Origin: Haliea sp040221975
Lineage (GTDB): Bacteria > Pseudomonadota > Gammaproteobacteria > Pseudomonadales > Halieaceae
Length of the DNA stretch: 64,000 nt
Direction: 5' to 3'
NCBI GenBank assembly: GCA_040221975.1
Contig: JAVJWR010000033.1
Span: forward strand, 575,870 to 639,869
The first letter of the stretch is position 1, and every line of letters begins with the position of its first letter. Made by a program: the position numbers and the translations under genes. The notes below the pieces were generated by a model. It was not told the DNA's origin. It did no database searches and saw nothing but the letters and a program-made list of their open reading frames with translations. Of the stretch, positions 54,892-63,859 are shown piece after piece.

Positions 54892-56226
54892 ATGCTGGAC
54901 TACATTACTACCATAATCGTTCGCTTCTTCGAACGCTGGATGCCTGATGCACTGGTGGTTTCCGTACTCCTGACACTACTCACGTTCATACTGGTATTGT
55001 GCTTCACCGATACCACGCCACGCGGCGCCATTGATGCCTGGGGTGACGGCTTTTGGTCCCTCCTGACCTTCACCAATCAGATCACGCTGACCCTTTTGTT
55101 CGGTTACGCGCTGGCGAGTACAGCCCCAGTGCATAAGACCCTGTTGTGGGCCTCGGGCTGCGTACACTCGGCGCGCTCGGCCTATCTGCTGGTTTGTCTG
55201 CTCACCGGCCTCATTGCACTGCTTTCCTGGTCCACGGCACTGGTGGCTGCCGGCATCCTCTCGCGTGCCGTTGGCGAAGACTGCCGCCGCCGGGAAATCC
55301 GCGTGCACTACCCATTGTTGGTTGCTGCAGCCTTTTCTGGCTTCGTAGTCTGGCATCAGGGTCTGTCCGCGTCGATCCCACTGACGCTGGCCACACCAGG
55401 ACATTTCCTGGAAGCACAAGTAGGCGTAATCTCCACAGCCGAAACGCTATTCACCTGGTGGAATGGACTAACTGCGTTTGCGATTGTCTTCACGCTGCCC
55501 TGGATGATGACACTGCTTCACCCGAGACGGCCCGAGGCCATACGCGAGATTCCCGATCACCTCTACCGGCAAGCTGAATCGCACGAGGCCACACCTGAAG
55601 AGCACACGCCGGCTGCACGGCTGGAACAATCACGCTGGCTGGCGCTATCAGTCGTGGGATGCGGATTACTTTATCTGTTCACCCACTATGGCACCCGGGG
55701 CGGCGGACTGACCCTGAACGTCATGAACTTAATGCTGCTGATCGTCGGCATACTCTGTGCGGGCAACCTGCGTCGCTACTTGAAAGCAGCGGCGGGTGGT
55801 GGCGAAATCGTCATTCCTTTTTTGCTGCAGTACCCGTTCTACGCCGGGATCGCTGGCATGATTGCGACCACGGGCGTAGGCAACCTGATAGTCGAGCAGG
55901 CCACAGCTGCCGCTTCAGCCGACAGCCTGCCGCTATTAGGTTTCTTCAGTGGAGGACTGCTGAATGTCTTCATTCCATCAGGGGGCGCGCAGTGGGCGGT
56001 ACAGGGCCCCATAATGTTGACCGCCGCCCAGCAACTGGGCGCCGACCTGCCGCTCACCGCCATGGCGGTGGCGATGGGTGATCAATGGACCAACCTGATC
56101 CAACCGCTGATACTGCTCCCGGTACTGACCCTGGCCCAGCTGCCCGCACGTGCTGTGATGGGCTACACCTTCATGGCGCTTCTTTGGACGGGCGCCGTCT
56201 TCGTCTTGTCATTACTGTTGGTGTGA
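54892..56226 (+). CDS. Short-chain fatty acid transporter, AtoE-type
   Basis: The 444-residue membrane protein has about 12 hydrophobic segments and the AtoE family pattern (VRFFERWMPDALVVSVLLTLL, SGGLLNVFIPSGGAQWAVQGP, GDQWTNLIQPL). It would take up a short-chain fatty acid. Its base composition is G+C-rich, unlike the A+T-richer genes on both sides, so it may have come from the host or a different source. No clear ribosome site is visible. Confidence 0.87.
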   Translation: MLDYITTIIVRFFERWMPDALVVSVLLTLLTFILVLCFTDTTPRGAIDAWGDGFWSLLTFTNQITLTLLFGYALASTAPVHKTLLWASGCVHSARSAYLLVCLLTGLIALLSWSTALVAAGILSRAVGEDCRRREIRVHYPLLVAAAFSGFVVWHQGLSASIPLTLATPGHFLEAQVGVISTAETLFTWWNGLTAFAIVFTLPWMMTLLHPRRPEAIREIPDHLYRQAESHEATPEEHTPAARLEQSRWLALSVVGCGLLYLFTHYGTRGGGLTLNVMNLMLLIVGILCAGNLRRYLKAAAGGGEIVIPFLLQYPFYAGIAGMIATTGVGNLIVEQATAAASADSLPLLGFFSGGLLNVFIPSGGAQWAVQGPIMLTAAQQLGADLPLTAMAVAMGDQWTNLIQPLILLPVLTLAQLPARAVMGYTFMALLWTGAVFVLSLLLV

Positions 56227-56525
56227 CTATGTCGGTCAAGGATAAAGTTATCAGGCCAAGGTCTCCCACACCCGTATCCTTGACGCGCTGCGCCAGATCG
56301 GCCTCGTGCTGCCACCCGGACTACCTACTCAGCCGGTTGTCGACTTTGCGTGTGTCGGCAAGCGCCTTTCGGTCCTGACCGAAGCCGATCGCTATGTGTG
56401 CCGGGGCATCATCAGCGAGCAGAACATTATCGATGACGGCACATTCGTGACCCTCCGGTCCCCGGTACGTGATACGGGACTTCAGACTTCATGAAACCGC
56501 CAACAGCCCTGATTCGCTATAAGCT
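56227..56525. other. Gap between AtoE-type transporter and TonB receptor
   Basis: A short frame from the ATG at 56229 and a second in another frame (RILDALRQIGLVLPPGLP) run through this gap. The second faintly recalls the N-terminus of RidA-type proteins but breaks after about 40 residues. I treat it as a possible remnant, not a gene. No terminator recognised. Confidence 0.25.
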
Positions 56526-58703
56526 CTAGTACTCGTAGGCTAACTCAACTCCCCACGTTCGTGGTGCGCCACCCCATGCGAGACCGCCCAGAACATTTAG
56601 ACCCCAAGTGAAAACCTCCTCATCAGTAAGGTTTTTACCAAACAAGGCCACACTCCAGCGCCCCTTGGCATCCATCAAACGGATACTTGCAGATAGATCC
56701 TCATAGGATGAGACATTAATGAAATTGTTATCATCAAGCGCTCTTTCATCGGTATAACTATAGCTAATTCGACTCATCAGGGTTCCCAGCCCATCGACAT
56801 CTTTTTCATGCGTCAACGCCACCGAATACTGATTTTCAGGTACACGAGCAAAGTCCAAGTCGACAGCCTCTGGATCAACTATACCATCACCATCAATGTC
56901 AAAATTGTCAAAAGCGTCGTACGAAGCATCGGTATGACCGTAATTAAAGTTTAGCACCAGATCGTCGCTAAGCATCGCAACCACCTCCAGCTCTAGGCCA
57001 ACTATCGTAGCCTGAGCTGCATTCAAGGTTGTTTGAAGTATCGTCACCGGGTCAACAACTGTTCGCTGCAGATCATCGTATTTATTATAGAAAAAAGCGC
57101 CGTTAACACGCAGGCGCTTTTCGAACAAATCCGCCTTATAACCCAGTTCAAAGGCGTCGACTATTTCTTCATCATAGGCGGGCGCCAAGGGAGCACCACG
57201 CATTGCAAAGCCGCCACTTCTAAAGCCCCGGGTTAGTATGCCATATATGAGTGAGTCACGGTTGAGCCTGTAGGACAGGCTCAGTTTTGGAGAAAAATTG
57301 TTCCACTCCTTGCTTTCGTCCGGTCCAAAGATACAATTCATCACGATATCTGCATCAGGATCACAGAATCCAGGTGTCAATACAGCGCCGGGTGCTAATG
57401 GAGGGCCAAATGCCGCCGTAGCCGCGGTCTTCTCCTCTTTCGTGAAGCGTCCACCCAGATTCAACACCAAGGCATCGGAGAGGTCATAATCGAGATCAGC
57501 AAATAGTGCCATAGAAGTGTGATCCAGCTTTGCTTTGGTGTTGACGTTTACGATTTCGTTTCTTTGCTCAGTAAAGTCCCAGGATTGATCAAAATAGTAG
57601 GCTCCAACGGTAAACCTGTAGCTATCCGAGAAGGTAGATGCATAGCGGATCTCTTGACTTATCTGCTCCTGATCTTCCAATCTCGTCAGCTGCGAAAATA
57701 TCGGTGGCTCTGTAGCATCGATATCCACCAGATCTTCCGTATCAACGGTTCGATAGCCCGTTATGGATGTCACGACACCATGCCCCAGGTCAAAATTAGC
57801 CTCCAGCACACTGAACGAGACATCACCTTCGTTTCCACCGTCTATACCTTGCTGTGCTGTGAACTTTTTGCGCTCCGGGTCGTTCAACAGGAAGGTCGCC
57901 GATGCATCACCTTCAACAGAGTAATCTTCAGCTATAAACGTAATATCGATATTTTTTGTTGGAGTAAATTCCAAAACGCCGCGCACCATCGTGGTGTCAA
58001 CCTCGCCAAACGAAGTGTTGCCGGTATTGACGTTATTGATATAACCATCTCGCTGTTTCTTTTGCAGCGCAACTCTCACAGCTAACATCTCGTCTACGAT
58101 CGGTGCATCCAAGAAGCCGGCGACGTCGTTTCGATCATAACTGCCAACAGTCAATTTTGCCCCATAACCAAGTTCACCACTTGGCCTTGCTGATCGAATA
58201 TTAAAAGCACCTGCTGTTACATTTCGTCCAAAAAGTGTTCCCTGTGGTCCGCGTAGTATTTCAACCGACTCCAGGTCATAGGAATCGAGCAGGCCACCGT
58301 AATTCACACCCCAAAAGACGCCATCCTGAATGATACCTACGGTAGGTTCGTCCGTTGGCACAGAACCCGTGGCACCCATTCCTCTAATAAAAATATTTGC
58401 CACACCTGATCGTGTTCCGGCATTTTCAACTTCGACGTTAGGAGACAGATCACCAAGATCGGACAGATTTTCGGCGAACACCGCTTTCATTTTTGATTCA
58501 CCGAAAACGGTCGCAGCTACGGGTACATCTTGAAGTCTCTCGGCTGACGCCCGCTTTCTCGAGATGACAACAACTTCTTCCATCATTACAGAAACACCTT
58601 TTTCAGATGCTACCGCAAACTGCATCAACCCTGGATTAAACGGTAACAACGAAGCCAGTGCAGAACTCGCGATTAAATTCAGGTTGCCTGTTCTTTTTTT
58701 CAT
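56526..58703 (-). CDS. TonB-dependent outer-membrane receptor of the mutase island
   Basis: The 725-residue protein has a signal peptide, TonB-box-like EEVVVISRKRASAERLQD, a plug with LRGPQGTLFGRNVTAGAFN and a long barrel ending in LAYEY. It is a second member of the catabolic TonB receptor class in this window. The ATG at 58703 has GAGGGGG upstream. The TetR palindrome at 58744-58755 lies about 40 bp upstream of the start, at promoter position, so its expression is likely controlled by the TetR-type regulator beyond. Confidence 0.9.
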   Translation of the reverse strand: MKKRTGNLNLIASSALASLLPFNPGLMQFAVASEKGVSVMMEEVVVISRKRASAERLQDVPVAATVFGESKMKAVFAENLSDLGDLSPNVEVENAGTRSGVANIFIRGMGATGSVPTDEPTVGIIQDGVFWGVNYGGLLDSYDLESVEILRGPQGTLFGRNVTAGAFNIRSARPSGELGYGAKLTVGSYDRNDVAGFLDAPIVDEMLAVRVALQKKQRDGYINNVNTGNTSFGEVDTTMVRGVLEFTPTKNIDITFIAEDYSVEGDASATFLLNDPERKKFTAQQGIDGGNEGDVSFSVLEANFDLGHGVVTSITGYRTVDTEDLVDIDATEPPIFSQLTRLEDQEQISQEIRYASTFSDSYRFTVGAYYFDQSWDFTEQRNEIVNVNTKAKLDHTSMALFADLDYDLSDALVLNLGGRFTKEEKTAATAAFGPPLAPGAVLTPGFCDPDADIVMNCIFGPDESKEWNNFSPKLSLSYRLNRDSLIYGILTRGFRSGGFAMRGAPLAPAYDEEIVDAFELGYKADLFEKRLRVNGAFFYNKYDDLQRTVVDPVTILQTTLNAAQATIVGLELEVVAMLSDDLVLNFNYGHTDASYDAFDNFDIDGDGIVDPEAVDLDFARVPENQYSVALTHEKDVDGLGTLMSRISYSYTDERALDDNNFINVSSYEDLSASIRLMDAKGRWSVALFGKNLTDEEVFTWGLNVLGGLAWGGAPRTWGVELAYEY

Positions 58704-58743
58704 AATGCCCCCTCTCTTTAACTTACTAGTTATCTCAATTGCC

Positions 58744-58755
58744 AAACAACTGTTT
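58744..58755. promoter_or_regulatory. TetR-type operator candidate, copy 2
   Basis: CCAAACAACTGTTTGG at 58742-58757 contains the 12-mer AAACAACTGTTT, the reverse complement of copy 1, so the site has the same orientation relative to the leftward receptor gene. The flanks extend the symmetry to 16 bp with a 2-bp centre. It lies just upstream of the receptor. Confidence 0.6.
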
Positions 58756-58864
58756 GGTTTTCTATTGCGAATTTACGTGGTTGCGCATGGGGTGTCAAGA
58801 GTCAAGAAAAGCACGGCTTTAAGCTGGTTCGCTTGTAGCGTATTACTTCATTACGAACTTAACT

Positions 58865-59110
58865 CATTGTTTTTAAACACCTATTTCTTACAAAAGTCTC
58901 CAGACGACCACGCTTGTGGAACCGCACTTCCGCAAAGCCGCCCTTCCCGAACGAGCGAGAGCGACTTTTTCCAGGAGCCGCGTGAAGACGTAACGGCTTG
59001 CCCGCACGAGGCACCTTCACCCGACGAACAGCATGTTCCGGGCACTTCACCTGCTGTACCGATGCCAAGGGGTAGCAGTGGTACTGGAAGAGGTTGAAAT
59101 GACACCACGG
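58865..59110 (-). pseudogene. ISL3-family transposase N-terminal relic
   Basis: On the minus strand, codons around 59101-58985 read HFNLFQYHCY then VQQVKCPEHAVRRVKVP, which matches the zinc-finger N-terminal domain of ISL3 transposases (WRHLNxFxYxCYL, VRCPEHGVRxVxVPWA). The frame then shifts; the next part (SRYVFTRLLEKVALA) continues in another frame. No complete transposase remains. It occupies part of the 746-bp gap between the receptor and TetR genes; apart from the operator I see nothing else there. Confidence 0.6.
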
Positions 59111-59449
59111 ATTAACATGGGCAACGCGATTGAGCGCTGGACACGGTGCTCCGCGCTAAGAGCAGGCGTGGCGTCCATCGGCCCCCGCCAGCGACTTCCA
59201 GTTGCTCTTCATGCGACTGTGTCTAAGTGTCCAAATGTTGACCCAGCGGCTCCCGGGGTGGCCCCATTCCAGTCCCAAGCAGCTGGGCATCGGCACCATG
59301 CATACGCTCGCTCACGGTCTGTCGATAGCGCGAAGGATGTCTTGGCAGGTTGGCCAGTCCCTACTCAGAATGACGAGAAACCGAAATTATTGACTTTTTC
59401 AGCTCAGTTTGGCCTGCTGTACGCCTATCACTGAAAAGCTACCGTTGTT

Positions 59450-60052
59450 ATGAAAGCCAAAGTCACTGCTAAACCCGATACCACTAAACTCAAGCGCTCA
59501 CACAACCGATTTCTGCCACTACTAGACGCCGCAGCCAAGCTTTTTTCAAGCAAGGGCTACAAAGAGACTACCATGCGTGACATTGGTGCTGAAATTGTGA
59601 TGCAGCCGGGGTCGGTATACTATCACTTCAAGTCAAAGCAAGAGCTGTTGGTAGCGGTGTACGAAGAGGCAGTTAAAAGGATAAAATCGAGAACGAAAAG
59701 CGCTATTGCCTCGCAAGACGAGCCCTGGCAAAGATTGGAGTCAGCTGTGGTTGCCCATGTCGAAGCCATTCTCGACCAGACTGATTATGCACGGGTTTTG
59801 GTCAGTGTTCTTCCAAATAAGGCGCCAGAGCTACGATTCGAGTTAGCCGCAATGCGAGATGAATACGAACAGATTTTCATTGATCTCATTGATGAACTTC
59901 CCCTCAAAAAGGACGTTAATAGAAAATTAATGCGGTTGATGCTCATGGGTGCCATGAATTCTACGCAAACCTGGTTTCGCGAGGGAGAAGAAAAGCCTGC
60001 AGCGATAGGTAGAGAGCTCGTGCGTTACTTGAGATATTCGATTGAGGCTTAA
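59450..60052 (+). CDS. TetR-family regulator of the mutase island
   Basis: The 200-residue protein has a basic N-terminal tail, a TetR helix-turn-helix (TTMRDIGAEIVMQPGSVYYH, in residues about 41-60) and a ligand-binding domain like those of AcnR/FadR-type TetR proteins that sense acyl-CoAs. It lies between the TonB receptor and the mutase operon and is the obvious candidate for binding the palindrome shared by the island. Start context is weak. Confidence 0.88.
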   Translation: MKAKVTAKPDTTKLKRSHNRFLPLLDAAAKLFSSKGYKETTMRDIGAEIVMQPGSVYYHFKSKQELLVAVYEEAVKRIKSRTKSAIASQDEPWQRLESAVVAHVEAILDQTDYARVLVSVLPNKAPELRFELAAMRDEYEQIFIDLIDELPLKKDVNRKLMRLMLMGAMNSTQTWFREGEEKPAAIGRELVRYLRYSIEA

Positions 60053-60568
60053 CGAGCGGGCATGAATCGATTGCTATAAGGGATAGACTTTGCCCAGGCT
60101 TTTCTGATCCTGCCCGTCAACAACGTCCACGTCCCTATACGACCAGTTTTGCTACAAACGCCGCTCGACTGATACAGCTGTTGGCACAGGCATTTAACGA
60201 CAGTTGATCAATCCGATATTCGCGCGTCGTAACCGCAGACAAATCTTCGTTGTGGATCTGCTCCCTGACGTGGTGCGTCAAATTTAACAATACCTGCCTA
60301 CACGCGTAATGTTCATAGCGGGCTTTTCCTTATTCTCTGAATGGGGGTGCTAGAACTACCATACTGGCGCATTAAAGCCGAAACCGACACGGCAGGGTGA
60401 GGCAGAGTCCACTCCATTACCTAATGAGGTGCCCATCGCTGGTGGGACCAAGATCAAACTAGCTATTGACGGAGATTGAATTTTCTGCTTCACTAGAAAA
60501 ACAAATGGTTGTTCGGTTTATGCCGTCAGCACATACCCCAATGAACAGACCTTGTTAGAGGAAGAATA
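60053..60568. other. Gene-free stretch upstream of the mutase operon
   Basis: No credible gene in these 516 bases. A degenerate copy of the TetR palindrome (CAAATGGTTGTTCGG at 60502-60516, 12 of 15 matching CAAACAGTTGTTTGG) lies 53 bp before the mutase small-subunit start. The remainder shows no feature I recognise. Confidence 0.5.
60502..60516. promoter_or_regulatory. TetR-type operator candidate, degenerate copy 3
   Basis: CAAATGGTTGTTCGG matches the composite CAAACAGTTGTTTGG at 12 of 15 positions and lies 53 bp upstream of the mutase small subunit ATG. The symmetry is weaker than in copies 1 and 2, so binding may be weaker or absent. Confidence 0.4.
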
Positions 60569-61030
60569 ATGACCGATCAGCACGCCGCCAGCGTCGACAA
60601 CACGGTGTTTCCTGCCAACCCCCCACGGGTGCTCATAACGAAGATAGGCTTGGACGGACACGATCGTGGCAGCAGAATTGTTGCCGCCAATCTGCGCGAC
60701 GCGGGGATGGAAGTTATTTATACGCCACCATGGCAGAGTATCGAATCTGTGGTGCAATTGGCCTTACAAGAAGATGTCGATGTCATTGGGATCAGCTCTC
60801 TCGCCACTGATCATCTGGTTGTCCCGGAAATGATGAAGGCGCTCAAAGCTGCAGGACTGGATGCGGTGCAAGTGTTTATGGGAGGCATCATTCCCCAGCA
60901 AGAGATACCCATGCTGAAAGAAAGCGGGGTGCGTGCGATTTTCGGCCCAGGCTCTCAGCGAGACGAGATTGTTGGTTGCGCTCAACAGCTTGCAAACGAT
61001 GCTCGGCGGTTAAAGCGGGGGCTGCTCTAG
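60569..61030 (+). CDS. B12-binding small subunit of an acyl-CoA mutase
   Basis: The 153-residue protein is the stand-alone cobalamin-binding domain of the methylmalonyl-CoA mutase family: KIGLDGHDRGSRIV contains DxHxxG (Asp29, His31, Gly34), His31 being the lower axial ligand to cobalt; SSLATDH and GGIIPQQE follow. Separate small subunits occur in isobutyryl-, 2-hydroxyisobutyryl- and pivalyl-CoA mutases and archaeal methylmalonyl-CoA mutases. GAGGAAG precedes the ATG. The large subunit follows 75 nt later. Confidence 0.92.
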   Translation: MTDQHAASVDNTVFPANPPRVLITKIGLDGHDRGSRIVAANLRDAGMEVIYTPPWQSIESVVQLALQEDVDVIGISSLATDHLVVPEMMKALKAAGLDAVQVFMGGIIPQQEIPMLKESGVRAIFGPGSQRDEIVGCAQQLANDARRLKRGLL

Positions 61031-61056
61031 GGCTCTAGGGCTCTAGGGCTCTAGGG
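61025..61056. repeat. Tandem octamer repeat, CTCTAGGG x4
   Basis: Four perfect copies of CTCTAGGG begin at 61025, inside the last codons of the small subunit, and run through the gap to the large subunit. The TAG stop of the small subunit is part of the first copy. Copy-number change would alter the intergenic spacing, not the frame, as the stop is in the first unit. Confidence 0.85.
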
Positions 61057-61105
61057 CTCCAGCATCCAGTCGCTAGAAAAAGCAAATTTTCAGGAGACAA
61101 GTTAT

Positions 61106-62785
61106 ATGAGCACAACAAAGAAAAAGGAACACGACAAAATCGCTGAGAATAAGGCTCAATGGCAAGAAGACTATCGAAACCACATCGGTGTCGACCGCGT
61201 GATTAGAAACCGCTCGGGGATTGAAATCCAGCCTCTCTATACTCAGTCAGACTGGAATGGCGAACGTTACCAGGAAGACCTGGGCTTTCCCGGCCAATAC
61301 CCCTATACGCGGGGCATATACCCAACTATGCACCGCGGTCGGACGTGGACACAGCGTCAACTAATTGGTCTTGGAACCCCCGAAAATTATAACGAGCGAG
61401 TCCGCAAAATACTGGCAATGGGCGCAAGTGCCATCAGTTTGATTCCCTGCAACTCCGTATTTCGCGGAATTGACTGTGACGAGACTCCGCTTCCTTTGCT
61501 TGGCACCTGCGGTACAGTCGTAAATACCGTGGACGATATGGATGCCTGTCTCGATCAAGTCCCGCTAGACGTCACGTCTGCATCTCTAAATGATCCGTCC
61601 CCCTTTACCCTGTTTGCCTTCATGTTGAACGTGGCCAAACGCCGCGGTATCTCCTGGGATAAAATTACTGGCACATCCAATCAGAGTTGCTATATCTCCC
61701 ACTTTGTTGCCAACCACATGTTCTACCGCCTATCACTATCAGGATCACGTCGACTGTTGGTAGACCATATTGCCTTCTGCCGGGAACATGTGCCTAACTG
61801 GAACCCCATGTCTATTATTGGTCAACATATGCAACAAGCTGGAGCAACACCAGCCGAGACGATTGCATTTACGCTGGCGTCAGCTATTCAACATGCCGAA
61901 GATTGTATTTCCAGTGGCATGGATCCGGACGCCATACTCCCTCGCTTTACTTTCTTTTTTGATATTTCAATAAGTTTTTTCGAAGAAATTGCTAAATTTC
62001 GTGCAGCACGACGCATCTGGGCCAGAATCACCAGGGAGCGACTCGGGGCGAAGGATCCCAAGTCCTGGCGTTTTAAATTTCACGGACAAACTTCAGGCGT
62101 TGACCTGACAGCCCAGCAACCACTAAACAATATTGCCAGAGTCACAACTCAAGCCATGGCGGGTATTCTCGGTGGGTTACAGTCCATGCATACCGACGCC
62201 TATGACGAGGCTATTACTTGCCCGTCGGAAGAAACGGCAAAAATAGCCATCGCAACTCAAAATATATTGCGTGAAGAAGCGCACCTCTGTGATGTGATAG
62301 ATCCTTTGGGGGGTTCTTATTACATCGAAAGTTTAACGGATAAAATGGAAGAACAAATACTGAGCCTGCTGGACAAGATTGATTCCGTTGGTGGCATGTA
62401 CAATGCAGTGGAAAGTGGCCTTGTTCAGTCAATGATTGGCGAGTCTGCACTCGCGTATCAGGAGTCTATCGAATCCGGAGAACAAAAAATCATCGGCGTC
62501 AACTGCTACCAAGATAGCAGCGATAAAATCGATTTCCCTAAAACGTGGCGCCCCGACACGACAGCTATGCAGGAACATGTGGCTAACTTCAAGGCATTTA
62601 AGGGCTCCCGCAGCCAGCCGGTCGTCACAAAGGCCATAGAGGATCTCGCTCGCGCTGCGAACAGCAAGGATGAAAATGTATTTGCCCAAGTGGTCAATGC
62701 GACAGAAGCCGGAGCAACCCACGGAGAAATCGTCGCCTGCTTGCGAAAAGAACTAGGTTTTGGCAACCCCTTGATTGTCGCTTGA
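61106..62785 (+). CDS. Coenzyme-B12-dependent acyl-CoA mutase large subunit, unusual substrate pocket
   Basis: The 559-residue protein is the TIM-barrel subunit of the methylmalonyl-CoA mutase family (YPYTRGIYPTM, IIGQHMQQAGA, QTSGVDLTAQQP, DPLGGSYYIESLT). Aligned by hand with Propionibacterium methylmalonyl-CoA mutase, Thr74, Met75, Arg79, Thr82, Arg84, Ser111, Thr190 and His241 are kept, but key pocket residues change: Tyr89 to Leu86, Phe117 to Pro114, Gln197 to Asn192, Arg207 to Ala202, Tyr243 to Gln240. Loss of Arg207 excludes methylmalonyl-CoA; the pair Leu/Ala also differs from isobutyryl (Phe/Gln) and 2-hydroxyisobutyryl (Ile/Gln) mutases. AGGAG precedes the ATG. Substrate unknown; pivalyl/isovaleryl-CoA-like branched acids are plausible. 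Confidence 0.9.
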   Translation: MSTTKKKEHDKIAENKAQWQEDYRNHIGVDRVIRNRSGIEIQPLYTQSDWNGERYQEDLGFPGQYPYTRGIYPTMHRGRTWTQRQLIGLGTPENYNERVRKILAMGASAISLIPCNSVFRGIDCDETPLPLLGTCGTVVNTVDDMDACLDQVPLDVTSASLNDPSPFTLFAFMLNVAKRRGISWDKITGTSNQSCYISHFVANHMFYRLSLSGSRRLLVDHIAFCREHVPNWNPMSIIGQHMQQAGATPAETIAFTLASAIQHAEDCISSGMDPDAILPRFTFFFDISISFFEEIAKFRAARRIWARITRERLGAKDPKSWRFKFHGQTSGVDLTAQQPLNNIARVTTQAMAGILGGLQSMHTDAYDEAITCPSEETAKIAIATQNILREEAHLCDVIDPLGGSYYIESLTDKMEEQILSLLDKIDSVGGMYNAVESGLVQSMIGESALAYQESIESGEQKIIGVNCYQDSSDKIDFPKTWRPDTTAMQEHVANFKAFKGSRSQPVVTKAIEDLARAANSKDENVFAQVVNATEAGATHGEIVACLRKELGFGNPLIVA

Positions 62786-62815
62786 TAAGCCAATACCAAA
62801 ATAGTGATGCGCACA

Positions 62816-63793
62816 ATGAGTGAAACGAAAGATAACGTGGCCGCTTTCATTGACCGCCTACTTGCGGGTGAAGTATCGGCACTAGCAAGAGCTATCAGCC
62901 TGGTGGAAGCTCGCAATGAAATTGGAGGACGCATTCATCGCGCGATTCAAACACATTCCGGACGAGCCCAAATAGTAGGGATTACAGGACCACCGGGAGT
63001 CGGGAAATCCACATTAATCAATGCTTATATTACCTCCCTAAGGCGACAAAATAAGCGGGTTGCAGTTGTTGCGGTCGACCCATCGAGTCCGCTGACAGGA
63101 GGGTCTGTACTCGGAGATCGTACCCGTATGGGCCGCCACTCCGATGACCCGGAAGTATTTATTCGTTCGGTCTCCGCGAGGGGGCACTTGGGTGGATTAT
63201 CTGCGACTATCCACAGCGTGGTTGACCTGATTGATTGTGCAGGCTGGGACATTATCGTCCTGGAAACTGTCGGCACAGGACAGTCAGAAACAGAAGTGAT
63301 GGAGATAGCCGACGTCAATATAGTTATCATCGCACCTGGTCTGGGGGACGATGTACAAGCGATTAAGGCCGGTATCCTGGAAATTGCAGACATACTGGTA
63401 ATAAACAAATCCGACACTCCGATGGCAATACGCACCGAACGCCAACTAAAGGCCATGCTGCAATTACGCCACACAGATGCCCAGTCTGTTCCCGTCCTGC
63501 AGACGACGGCCACAGAAGAGAAAGGTATCGATGATCTCGCGCATGCCATTGAGGAAAAATTCTTCAGCAGTGATGACAACGACCGAAAGACACGGTTACT
63601 ACAGCGGGTTCGCCGTCAAGTGGCCCAGGAGGCTAGTGAGAAAATCAAGCATCTCGTTCTAAGTGATGCTAGCGACACCATGAATGATCTTTTGCTCGCC
63701 ATCATTGAAGGCAAAGACAATCACGAAAATCTACTGGACATTATCATAACAACCTACTTTTCAGACTCAGGACTAATTGGGCGCCCGACTTGA
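62816..63793 (+). CDS. meaB: MeaB/ArgK-type GTPase, mutase chaperone
   Basis: The 325-residue G protein has the P-loop GPPGVGKST (58-66), AVDPSSPLTGGSVLGDRTRM (metal-binding switch region), ETVGTGQSE and NKSD (G4). MeaB proteins gate cobalamin loading and protect B12 mutases from inactivation. It starts 30 nt after the mutase large subunit; GTG at 62804 and ATG at 62807 are alternative starts. It completes a small subunit, large subunit, GTPase operon. Confidence 0.93.
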   Translation: MSETKDNVAAFIDRLLAGEVSALARAISLVEARNEIGGRIHRAIQTHSGRAQIVGITGPPGVGKSTLINAYITSLRRQNKRVAVVAVDPSSPLTGGSVLGDRTRMGRHSDDPEVFIRSVSARGHLGGLSATIHSVVDLIDCAGWDIIVLETVGTGQSETEVMEIADVNIVIIAPGLGDDVQAIKAGILEIADILVINKSDTPMAIRTERQLKAMLQLRHTDAQSVPVLQTTATEEKGIDDLAHAIEEKFFSSDDNDRKTRLLQRVRRQVAQEASEKIKHLVLSDASDTMNDLLLAIIEGKDNHENLLDIIITTYFSDSGLIGRPT

Positions 63794-63859
63794 GGCTGCA
63801 ACTAGATCTATGTAAACCGCCTATTATCGGTCCCAATCATGGGTAAGCATAGGCGCTAA

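Noticed and set aside
56229..56494. RidA-like gene between the AtoE-type transporter and the receptor
   Set aside because: Similarity is confined to about 30 residues, in a frame lacking a good start; kept only as a possible remnant.
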